Positions 39,344-46,890 of a DNA stretch of 64,000 bases are shown piece after piece. The position numbers and the translations under genes are program-made. The DNA is from Phycisphaerae bacterium (lineage in GTDB: Bacteria > Planctomycetota > Phycisphaerae > UBA1845 > Fen-1342): positions 62,001 through 126,000 of the forward strand of contig JANQNU010000087.1 of the NCBI GenBank assembly GCA_028279405.1, given 5' to 3'. A model generated the notes under the pieces. That model made no database searches, was not told the DNA's origin, and worked only from the letters and a program-made list of their open reading frames with translations. Positions within the stretch are counted from its first letter, which is position 1. Each line of letters starts with the position of its first letter.

Positions 39344-40156
39344 TTATGACAGCAGCAATCGCAGTCCCGAGATCGCGAGCACGAAATGGAAGGCGGCCCG
39401 TACGTATCCGAGCGGGAGTCGATGCGTGAGGGTGGCACCGATTTTTCCGCCCATCGCAGCGGTCGGTGCCAGAGAGAGGGTCAGAAGCAATCCGTCGGCA
39501 AGGGACAGGTCCGGGAATGCCGAGAGTGCGATCGCTTGGCCGATGGCCGTGCAGGGCGCCAGGATCGCGATCATCACTGCGGCGTTGGCGATGGCGTTCG
39601 GGAGTGGTATGCGTAGGCCGAGGTGCTGGGCCGGGACCGCCCAGATCCCGCCGCCGAGCCCGAAGAATCCGGCGAGAAAACCCGCCGGCATGCCTATTCC
39701 GATGACCGATGTCGTTTGCCCGGCTGCGCTGGTCGGCTCCGATGTTCGACGCTCCCGGCGACGCCCGAGCCAACCTCGAATGAACTGAAAGCCGACGGTC
39801 GCCAGCACAAAGCCGCCGAAGGCGCGCTTCAGCAGTTCGGTCCCGGTGCCGCGAAACAGCAGGCTCGCGACCAGCCCGATCACCATGCCCAGCAAGGCGC
39901 CGCCCACGATCGCCGGCATTCGCGCCCGTTGGATGGCTTCGTTCCGGGCGTGTTGGTGTACTGCGGTCGCGGCGAGCGCGCTTGAAGTCGCGATCGAGGC
40001 GAACTTGTACAGGTGAAGCGTGTCCGGGCCGTATGCGTCGCCGAGCAGCAGTAGCATCGCGGGAATCATGATCAGACCGCCGCCGATGCCGAGCATGCCC
40101 CCGAGCACGCCCGCAAGTAGCCCGATTGTCAACGTCCACGGCAGGATAGCCAGCAC
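39344..40156 (-). CDS. TauE/SafE (sulfite exporter-like) membrane protein
   Basis: 270 residues with about eight membrane segments. The family's twin Gly-rich motifs are present: LAGVLGGMLGIGGGLIMIPAML and PAGFLAGFFGLGGGIWAVPAQHLGL. Members export small anions such as sulfite, sulfoacetate or sulfolactate, or act as permeases of unknown cargo. The gene lies 22 nt beyond the MFS transporter gene on the same strand, so the two are probably one transcript. The substrate is unknown. Confidence 0.9.
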   Translation of the reverse strand: MLAILPWTLTIGLLAGVLGGMLGIGGGLIMIPAMLLLLGDAYGPDTLHLYKFASIATSSALAATAVHQHARNEAIQRARMPAIVGGALLGMVIGLVASLLFRGTGTELLKRAFGGFVLATVGFQFIRGWLGRRRERRTSEPTSAAGQTTSVIGIGMPAGFLAGFFGLGGGIWAVPAQHLGLRIPLPNAIANAAVMIAILAPCTAIGQAIALSAFPDLSLADGLLLTLSLAPTAAMGGKIGATLTHRLPLGYVRAAFHFVLAISGLRLLLS

Positions 40157-40178
40157 GACCCCGGCTCCTCGCGACGTG

Positions 40179-41495
40179 TTACGCCGACGCCGCGGCCGGT
40201 GCGGCCGGGGTCAGCCGGGGACGGAACGCGATACCGATGAAGATCGTGGAGCCCAACGCGACCGCAGTCTGCACCAGCCAGACGGCACGGTAGCCGTCCT
40301 CGGCGAGCAGGGGCTCGAGCCACCCGTTGTAGAAGCCGGCCAGCACCGGACCCAGCCCCAGAATGATGATCCCGAAGACAGTCTGTGCCGAGTGACGAAT
40401 GTCCGGCGGCGCCACCCGCTCGACATACAGAAACGCGCCCGCAAAGAAACAACCGTAGCACAAACCATGCAGCGCATTGACCGCGACGATCAGCGACCGA
40501 GTCTCTTCCGTACCCAGCGCGAACACGAGGAACCGCAGCGTGTACGCGATGCCACCCAGCACCAGTGTCCAGCGGTAGCCGAGTCGAGCAAGCATGTAGC
40601 CCAGAAACGCCAGGAACAGAATCTCCGAGAACTGTCCGACCGACATCACCGGACCTACGTGCGCAACCGAAAACCCGACGGATTCGAGAAACGGTCCGGT
40701 GCGAATGAAGTACACCTGGTGAATCATCGAGATCGGCAGCGCGGCGAGCGTCACGACCAGGAACCCCGGATGCTTCAGGAGCGCGAATGCCTTGGCGAAC
40801 GCAAACGGGTTTTCGGCATGCCGCTTCGGACGGGTGCGCGGCAACAGCAGCATCGCGAACACGCCGTAGAGAATCGCGGCCACGCCGGATACGCGCAGGC
40901 AATCGCCGATCAGACCGTTGCTGCCAGGACGCGGCGTACCGGCAACGAACGGCGGCAACGCCGTGAAATGCAGGTCGGTTTGCAGCCAGATCAGCGGGAA
41001 CGCGTTACTGGCCACGATCCATCCAATGGTGCCCCAGAGCCGCACCCAGGGAAACCGCTTCTCGGAGTCGTCGAGATGCGCGAAAGCAATCGAGTTGGTC
41101 AGCGCCAACGTCGGCATGTAGACGACCGAATACGCGATCGACAGCCACAGAAAGGCGTTATAGCTGTGGGCATAGTAGGTGCAGTACTTGATCACACCGC
41201 CGACGACCAGCAGGATGCCCAGGTAGATCTCCGCGTTCAGAAAGCGGTCCGCGATCTGGCCGGCCAGGAACGGCGCCGTCACCGCTCCGATCGAGCCCGC
41301 AAGCCCGAGGATCCAGCCGACCTGTCCCCCGGTGAATCCGAGCCCGCCCGCCGACACGGGCCCTGAGAGATAGTTGGCGAGGTAGGGTAGCCAGACCCCC
41401 CAGACCGCGTACTGCATGAACATCATGATCGAGAGCTTGATCATGGCTGGAGTTGGGTCTTTCGCCGGGGCGTACCGAACCGAAGCGGTGCTCAT
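40179..41495 (-). CDS. MFS transporter, NupG/XapB (nucleoside symporter) type
   Basis: 438 residues with twelve predicted membrane helices. The opening KLSIMMFMQYAVWGVWLPYLANYL and the loop FPWVRLWGTIGWIVASNAF are characteristic of the nucleoside:H+ symporter subfamily. It probably takes up nucleosides with protons; a sugar-nucleoside relative cannot be excluded. There is a likely promoter in the 200-nt space between it and the divergent tmk gene. Confidence 0.88.
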   Translation of the reverse strand: MSTASVRYAPAKDPTPAMIKLSIMMFMQYAVWGVWLPYLANYLSGPVSAGGLGFTGGQVGWILGLAGSIGAVTAPFLAGQIADRFLNAEIYLGILLVVGGVIKYCTYYAHSYNAFLWLSIAYSVVYMPTLALTNSIAFAHLDDSEKRFPWVRLWGTIGWIVASNAFPLIWLQTDLHFTALPPFVAGTPRPGSNGLIGDCLRVSGVAAILYGVFAMLLLPRTRPKRHAENPFAFAKAFALLKHPGFLVVTLAALPISMIHQVYFIRTGPFLESVGFSVAHVGPVMSVGQFSEILFLAFLGYMLARLGYRWTLVLGGIAYTLRFLVFALGTEETRSLIVAVNALHGLCYGCFFAGAFLYVERVAPPDIRHSAQTVFGIIILGLGPVLAGFYNGWLEPLLAEDGYRAVWLVQTAVALGSTIFIGIAFRPRLTPAAPAAASA

Positions 41496-41616
41496 GCGGA
41501 CGGTCCTTTGTTCGCGGGGATCGGATTCGAGCGAAAATGATATCCCGCGTCGCAGCCCAGGTCACGTGGTGTAGCATTGCACCCAAGTAGCGCGATCCGT
41601 CCCGGATGGGTGGCAC

Positions 41617-41633
41617 TGGCGGCTTGTCCGCCA
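41617..41633. repeat. Dispersed palindromic element, short copy
   Basis: Arms TGGCGG and CCGCCA around CTTGT, preceded by GGGTGGCAC. This is the same core and lead-in as the longer copies at 50407-50431 and 4676-4697, but the distal stem (ACAC...) is not paired here. Confidence 0.65.
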
Positions 41634-41702
41634 TCGAGCTGCCCGCATGCGGCGCCGATGTCAAGAGTTGCTCGCGGGGGTCCTTTGAACTACCTTCGCA
41701 GT

Positions 41703-42383
41703 ATGAACCTTGCAGGCAAGTTTATCGTGATTGACGGGCCGGACGGGTCCGGAAAAGGCACGCAGATCGAGCGGCTTGCCGCCTGGATCCGGTCGCAGGG
41801 AGTCGATTGCACCATCACGAACGATCCCGGCGGGACCCCGATCAGTGACCGTATTCGCAGCGTTCTCTTGCGTGCGGACTTGCTGAAAACGATGGATCCG
41901 AACTGCGAGGCGTTACTGTTCATGGCCTCGCGAGCGCAGCTCGTTGCGGAGGTCGTTCGGCCGGCGCTGGCGGCGGATCGCGCGGTGGTCTGCGGTCGTT
42001 TCATCTCCGCGACGTGCGCGTATCAGGTTGCCGCCGGCTTTCCCCGCGAGAAGGTGCTCGAACTCGGCAAACTTGCGGTCGCCGATACCTGGCCGGACCT
42101 GACGATCATTATCGACGTGCCTCCGGAGGTCGGCTTCGCGCGGATGGGGCGAACGCCGCAGAAAGCCGCCCGGCACGGCGCCGATGGGCAAGCGCTTATG
42201 TTCGATGATGTTCGCATGGACGACATGGAAGCAAGACCGTTGGAGTTCCACCGGCGCGTACGAGCGCTATTCGCCGAACTGCCGGACGTCTATCCCAAGC
42301 CGGTGGTGACGATCGACGGGACTCCGTCGCCGGACGAGGTTTTTTCGCGGATTCAAGCGGAGTTGGCGCGTGTACTTTCGTGA
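41703..42383 (+). CDS. tmk: Thymidylate kinase
   Basis: 226 residues. The P-loop is DGPDGSGKGTQIERL (14-28), the family DR(Y/F) motif is replaced by CGRFISATCAYQ, and the LID region is RMGRTPQKAARHGADG. It phosphorylates dTMP to dTDP. ATG 41703 was chosen; a longer frame to 41577 runs through a palindromic repeat. Its stop overlaps the start of holB by 14 nt. A tmk-holB pair is a common bacterial arrangement. Confidence 0.93.
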   Translation: MNLAGKFIVIDGPDGSGKGTQIERLAAWIRSQGVDCTITNDPGGTPISDRIRSVLLRADLLKTMDPNCEALLFMASRAQLVAEVVRPALAADRAVVCGRFISATCAYQVAAGFPREKVLELGKLAVADTWPDLTIIIDVPPEVGFARMGRTPQKAARHGADGQALMFDDVRMDDMEARPLEFHRRVRALFAELPDVYPKPVVTIDGTPSPDEVFSRIQAELARVLS

Positions 42384-43470
42384 AGTCATGCATCAGGAGC
42401 GCGCCCATCGGCTGCTTCAACGGAGTCTTGCCGAGGGTCGCACCGCGCACGCGTACCTTTTTGAAGGTCCGGAAGGTGTCGGCAAGGAGCGGACAGCAGT
42501 CGCGTTGGCGGCACGCCTGCTGTGCGCGAAGGCGCAGCCGGGCAACCTGGAGCCGTGCGGTACGTGCAAGTCGTGCCAGCTTTTCGCTGCCGGCAGCCAC
42601 CCGGACTACCATCTCGTCCACCGTGGGCTGCACAAGTTGCATCCTGACCGAACGGTTCGCAACAGCAAGGGGCTGTTCCTCGCGGTCGATATCGTGCGAC
42701 ACTTCCTGATCGAACCGTCGACGCACAAGCCGATAGCGGCGGAGCGGCAGGTGTTTGTCGTGCGCGACGCCGAACGGATGAACGAGAGTGCGCAAAACGC
42801 GTTGCTGAAGACGCTCGAGGAACCGCCTGGCGATGTTGTGCTGATCCTGGTCAGCGCCAGTGCGGATCGCTTGTTACCCACGATACGATCGCGGTGCGCG
42901 CGGATTCCCTACGGCCATTTGCCGCAGTCGTTTGTTACGGAGCAGTTGATCGCGCAGGCCGGCCTGGAATCGGGCCCGGCGCGAGCGTTGGCTGCACTGA
43001 CCGACGGGCGATTGGGCGTGGCGCTGCGTTGGCACGCGGCCGATGTATCGGATGTACTCGACGGTGTGCGCACAGCGCTGCGCATCGCTGAGGACCCGGA
43101 GCGCTTCGGTAAGCAGTTCGTCGCGCTGGCGGAAACCCTTGCGCTGCGGCTTGAAGAAGCGCCCGCGGACGAGGATGCCGATGGCGCGCCCGCGACGCGT
43201 TCGAAGAAGAAAACGGTCGGAACGGATGCGCAGCGTGGCGCTATGCGCGTGATTCTTCAGATCGCCGCGATGTTGCTTCGAGATCGCCTCGTTACGGCTG
43301 CGGGGGCCTCCCAGCTTCGGCTTCTGGGAGAGTCGGACGAAACCGACGCCGATCGATCCTGGGAGCATTATGGGGATGGGATTCAGGCAATTCACGACGC
43401 CGAGCGGTCGCTGGATCGCAACGTCGCGCCGCAATTGACCTGTGAGCGGCTCGCGATTCAGCTCGCGTGA
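42370..43470 (+). CDS. holB: DNA polymerase III subunit delta' (clamp loader)
   Basis: 366 residues. Walker A region GPEGVGKERTA (33-43), zinc-binding cysteines LEPCGTCKSCQLF, sensor region QNALLKTLEEPP and the SRC motif RSRCARIPYGHLP all match delta'/DnaX-type clamp-loader subunits. It loads the beta clamp with delta and tau/gamma. It starts at GTG 42370 inside the end of tmk. A basic, charged insertion (ATRSKKKTVGTDAQRG) precedes the C-terminal helical collar domain. Confidence 0.92.
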   Translation: MYFREVMHQERAHRLLQRSLAEGRTAHAYLFEGPEGVGKERTAVALAARLLCAKAQPGNLEPCGTCKSCQLFAAGSHPDYHLVHRGLHKLHPDRTVRNSKGLFLAVDIVRHFLIEPSTHKPIAAERQVFVVRDAERMNESAQNALLKTLEEPPGDVVLILVSASADRLLPTIRSRCARIPYGHLPQSFVTEQLIAQAGLESGPARALAALTDGRLGVALRWHAADVSDVLDGVRTALRIAEDPERFGKQFVALAETLALRLEEAPADEDADGAPATRSKKKTVGTDAQRGAMRVILQIAAMLLRDRLVTAAGASQLRLLGESDETDADRSWEHYGDGIQAIHDAERSLDRNVAPQLTCERLAIQLA

Positions 43471-43493
43471 GGCTGGGGATCTCGCGCTCTATG

Positions 43494-43611
43494 GTAGGGG
43501 CCCGGCGCTTTAGGGTGGGGCGGGCGCCTCGCCCGCCATCGATTCGTCGCTTGCGCTCCGGGGAGATCAAGCTCCCTTTGCGAGGCCTGTGTCTACGCCA
43601 CAGGCCCCTAC
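43494..43611. repeat. Nested palindromic intergenic element
   Basis: A 118-nt element. The outer arms GTAGGGGCC (43494-43502) and GGCCCCTAC (43603-43611) are a perfect 9-bp stem. Inside are GGCGGGCG-CCT-CGCCCGCC (43519-43537) and GGGAG-ATCAAG-CTCCC (43561-43576). A third hairpin, GGCCTGTG-TCTACGC-CACAGGCC (43584-43606), shares bases with the outer arm, so two folds compete. The section at 43511-43562 resembles 50450-50501. It sits between convergent holB and the metalloprotease gene. Confidence 0.75.
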
Positions 43612-43653
43612 GAGAACCAGACGCTGCACACACGAGCCACGAGTGCGACGCTC

Positions 43654-45210
43654 CTACTGTCCGATGGTGACGGTTCCGCCGCAGGCGCGGACCATCATCG
43701 GTTTGTTCAGCGTGGGTGTCTGGAACGCGGTCGAGCCGGCCTTGATATACATGGTCGGCGGTTCCGAGGGGTTCACGCCTTCGATCAACAGGTTCTGTGC
43801 ATCGGAGATGGATATATACGGGTCGTTGAACGTACCGAGAAACGGTCCGAGGAAGTCGTTGAGGTCGACCCAGACCTGAAAGCGTGACGGGCGCATTTGT
43901 TCGTAGAAGAATCGTCGGAAGTTGATCGTGCGGACGTTGTCGCGCGCGCCGCTGATGCCGGTTGGTTGGCCCAGGAAGTTGACGTTCGGATTCGAAAAGT
44001 GAAACACTCGTTCGCGGCCGCCGCTGGTGGACATGATGGAGCGGTAGGGCATCCCGTCGTTCCCGGTCCAGTTGTGGCCGCGGGAGTCGTTGAAGCAGCC
44101 GGTGCAGTCGGTGTTGCCGGGGTCGTGGGCACAGCCGAGGTTATGTCCGAGTTCGTGAATGAACACGCGGCCGCCGCAGCCCCAGCGGGTGGTTGCGTAG
44201 GCCGAATCCTGGCCGGAACAGCACCAGGCCAGGCCGCAAAAGTCGGTCGCTTCGTCCAGCACGAGCATGACGAAGTCGGCGAAGTACTGTGTCCGGAGTG
44301 AGTGAGCCACGCCCAGGCCGTTGGTTCCGTCGGTGAGTCGGTCGAGATCGGTAGCGAGCAGTCCGGATTCGGCATAGCTCACTTCGCCGAGATACACCAC
44401 GCGCAAGCGGGCTTGGATCCCGCTGTTTTCGTACGTCAGGTTGGCTTCTTCGACGAACAGCTGCATAAGCGACTGGATGGGAGCATGACTGTTGGTCGGC
44501 TGGCCGTTATCGCTCGCGACTGCGGCGCGCGCGTCGTCGGTATAGAGCATGACCATGTCCCAAACGGGGTCGGGCGCGACGCAAACTCCGTTTTCTACCG
44601 AGTTGGTAGTGCCCGGGGCCGGTGGGCTGATGCCGGTAGCGGTTGGAACCGTCGCGCCACCGAGCGGAGGGGCGATCGCTCCGGGACGTCGGGGCTGCCG
44701 CCCGCCGCCGCATTCGGGCAGGTTGTTTTGCTGCGGCTCGTAGACGACATGAGCGCCGTCACCGATCGCGCGCACCATCAGGTACAGTTGTTCATCGGGA
44801 AGGCTGATGGACATGGCGAGTGCATCGTCGACCACGGCACCGACGAAGACGCCGCCCGGGCTGTCGTCGAGCGTGCCCCGGAAGGTGTAGCGCGTCGGCG
44901 TTGTGCGGGTCATCTTCGTCAGTCGCCCGGCGTAGACCAGATCGGCGGTTAGCGCCAGCTCCAGGGCCGTTCCCGGGCCGGTGCTCGACAGTAGTTGGAG
45001 ATCGGGCTCGACGGCGGCGAGCACAAGGTCGGCGTCGTCGACGGACGCCGCCCAGGCCGGCTCCAGGCTGAGCGGCGCGAGCAGGGCGGCACGCGGAGCT
45101 TCGTCGGTACTTGCGTGTTCGTTTGTCTGAAGCGCCGTCTCGGCACCAGCGTTGGAGATCGTCAGAACGAGCGCGGCGAGCATTAGTAGAGCGTGTTGAA
45201 GAGGTCGCAT
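43654..45210 (-). CDS. Exported reprolysin-like zinc metalloprotease with IGQ tail
   Basis: 518 residues with a signal peptide (ALLMLAALVLTISNAGAE). The zinc motif HELGHNLGCAHD (HExxHxxGxxH) is followed by a Met-turn region (YRSIMSTSG), placing it among metzincins like M12B reprolysins. Many paired cysteines (LAWCCSG, NTDCTGCFNDS) suggest disulfides outside the cytoplasm. The last ~60 residues share the pattern ISISDAQNLLI...YIKAGSTAFQTPTLNKPMMVRACGGTVTIGQ with the tails of two other exported proteins here. It degrades proteins outside the cell or at the surface. It follows the serine-protease gene by 34 nt. Confidence 0.88.
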   Translation of the reverse strand: MRPLQHALLMLAALVLTISNAGAETALQTNEHASTDEAPRAALLAPLSLEPAWAASVDDADLVLAAVEPDLQLLSSTGPGTALELALTADLVYAGRLTKMTRTTPTRYTFRGTLDDSPGGVFVGAVVDDALAMSISLPDEQLYLMVRAIGDGAHVVYEPQQNNLPECGGGRQPRRPGAIAPPLGGATVPTATGISPPAPGTTNSVENGVCVAPDPVWDMVMLYTDDARAAVASDNGQPTNSHAPIQSLMQLFVEEANLTYENSGIQARLRVVYLGEVSYAESGLLATDLDRLTDGTNGLGVAHSLRTQYFADFVMLVLDEATDFCGLAWCCSGQDSAYATTRWGCGGRVFIHELGHNLGCAHDPGNTDCTGCFNDSRGHNWTGNDGMPYRSIMSTSGGRERVFHFSNPNVNFLGQPTGISGARDNVRTINFRRFFYEQMRPSRFQVWVDLNDFLGPFLGTFNDPYISISDAQNLLIEGVNPSEPPTMYIKAGSTAFQTPTLNKPMMVRACGGTVTIGQ

Positions 45211-45244
45211 GCAATTATCCTCTGCCGCGCTCGCTCGACGGGTA

Positions 45245-46855
45245 TTACTGCCCGATTCGAACCAGGCCGTTCTCGGCGAGCACGGTCATCTGTTTGGAGA
45301 ATGTGATGGTTTCGTTGTAGGAGCCAGCGCGAATCTTGAGTCGCGCGCCGTTCCAGACGAGGTTGTTTCCTTCGTTCACAGTGTCGTACGGAAACGCGAA
45401 CGAACCTTCCTGGGGCGAGCCGGCGTTGCGATCGACGACCACCGTTCCGCCGATGCGGAGCCAGTTGGCGATATCGTCGAAGCTGGTCTGGAATTCGCCG
45501 TAGACGGCCCAATAGTCGTCGATGCTGTTGCAGGCCATGTCCTTGGGGTCGCAGCAGACCGAGCAACGTCCGCGAAGTTGACCGGCGATCTGGCCGGAGG
45601 TATTGAAAACGGCAGATCCACTCGATCCGCCCTGCACCAGACCGTTTTCCATGTTGTAGTAGTCGTAATCGCTACCGTCCCAACAGAGACAACCGGGGCA
45701 GAACCCGACCGGGTCGAGAAACACGATCCGCTTGAACGAGCCCGCCGGGTGATGGATCCCGATGCCGGGGTCCACACTGGTCGCGGTCGTCCAGCCGGCC
45801 AGTAAACCGCCCGCCGGCGGGCTGCCGGGCAGCCGCAGGTACGACATGTCGTTTTCAGAGTTGGTATCGACGAGGGTCGCGTTCGTGTGCCGCGGGAGCA
45901 GGTTGTAGGTCGGCAGCGTGCCGTTGCACGAATTCGTCTGCCAGAACCAGACAACCTCCATCGAATTCACTTCCTCGCTGGTGCGGATACAGTGTCGCGC
46001 CGTGAGGAAGTAGGGCACCAGCGTTTCCGTATCCTGATCGTTGACCAGCGTACCGCTGCAGACGAAGCCGCTGCCGCCGCTCATGTAGTTGATCTGTCCG
46101 ACGGCGTCGCGGGCGTCCGCGTCATTGTCATGGCACCGGACGTCGAGGTGGCAGTTCAGGAGCGGCGGTCCATCGTTGTCCTCCGTGGACGAGCCGCGTG
46201 GATCCTGATCGAAGTGCAGGACGTTCTCGATCTTGAAGGCCGGCGGCTCGCGCCCGACGGCCTCGATGATCACCTCGTCGCCAAGCAACGACGCGGTCCA
46301 GAAATCGCCGTCACCGTCCGGCCCCTTGCCGGTATACGGTCCACGGACGATCGGTCCGTCGGGCGTGTTGGCGTAGATCGACACTTCACCGCCACGGGCA
46401 TCGAACGCGGTGAAGTGCACGCGCAGGGCCTTCGCGCCGGGCGATTGGATCGCCATCGTCCAGACCTTGCTGTCGGTATCATCGAGATCAAAATCGAGGG
46501 CGGCGCCGCTGGCGATCGAAAGCGGCATCGCGGGGATTTCGCGGACGAGTGAGACCCGCGTCGGCGGATCGGAGTAGCCCGCGAACTTCTCGGCCGCGTG
46601 GGCCTCGGCGACGGCCAGCCGTTCGGCGGAGACCGCGCCGAGGTTCTCGACGTTCAAACCCGGTTGGAAGGCGTCGGCCCAGTCCAGCGAGAGCGGGATC
46701 GGCATTTCCGCAAGCGACTGGTAACGGTCGCCGGGAACGCGTTCCGGGAAGGTCTCGTGGACCTGCTTGCCGTTGTCGGGCGCAGCAGGTGCTTGGGCGT
46801 TTGCCGTCAAGACTGCGGTCAGGACGACGATCAGTTGTGGGCCGAGTCTGGACAT
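45245..46855 (-). CDS. Exported trypsin-like serine protease with IGQ tail
   Basis: 536 residues. The signal peptide is PQLIVVLTAVLTANAQA. A propeptide-like and beta-rich N-terminal half (~25-245) leads to a chymotrypsin/lysyl-endopeptidase-like domain. The catalytic residues are H in FLTARHC, D in SENDMSYLRL and S in QGGSSGSAVF. Paired cysteines (PGCLCW, CSVCC) are typical of Lys-C-type enzymes. The final ~60 residues (SFAFPYDTVNEGNNLVWNGARLKIRAGSYNETITF, ending VRIGQ) match the tails of the metalloprotease next door and the protein at 7623-8765. It sits between the GVYG-repeat gene and the metalloprotease, each under 40 nt away. Confidence 0.9.
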   Translation of the reverse strand: MSRLGPQLIVVLTAVLTANAQAPAAPDNGKQVHETFPERVPGDRYQSLAEMPIPLSLDWADAFQPGLNVENLGAVSAERLAVAEAHAAEKFAGYSDPPTRVSLVREIPAMPLSIASGAALDFDLDDTDSKVWTMAIQSPGAKALRVHFTAFDARGGEVSIYANTPDGPIVRGPYTGKGPDGDGDFWTASLLGDEVIIEAVGREPPAFKIENVLHFDQDPRGSSTEDNDGPPLLNCHLDVRCHDNDADARDAVGQINYMSGGSGFVCSGTLVNDQDTETLVPYFLTARHCIRTSEEVNSMEVVWFWQTNSCNGTLPTYNLLPRHTNATLVDTNSENDMSYLRLPGSPPAGGLLAGWTTATSVDPGIGIHHPAGSFKRIVFLDPVGFCPGCLCWDGSDYDYYNMENGLVQGGSSGSAVFNTSGQIAGQLRGRCSVCCDPKDMACNSIDDYWAVYGEFQTSFDDIANWLRIGGTVVVDRNAGSPQEGSFAFPYDTVNEGNNLVWNGARLKIRAGSYNETITFSKQMTVLAENGLVRIGQ

Positions 46856-46890
46856 GGTGACCTCTCGAGTGGTTTCGTTGGCCTCAATCG

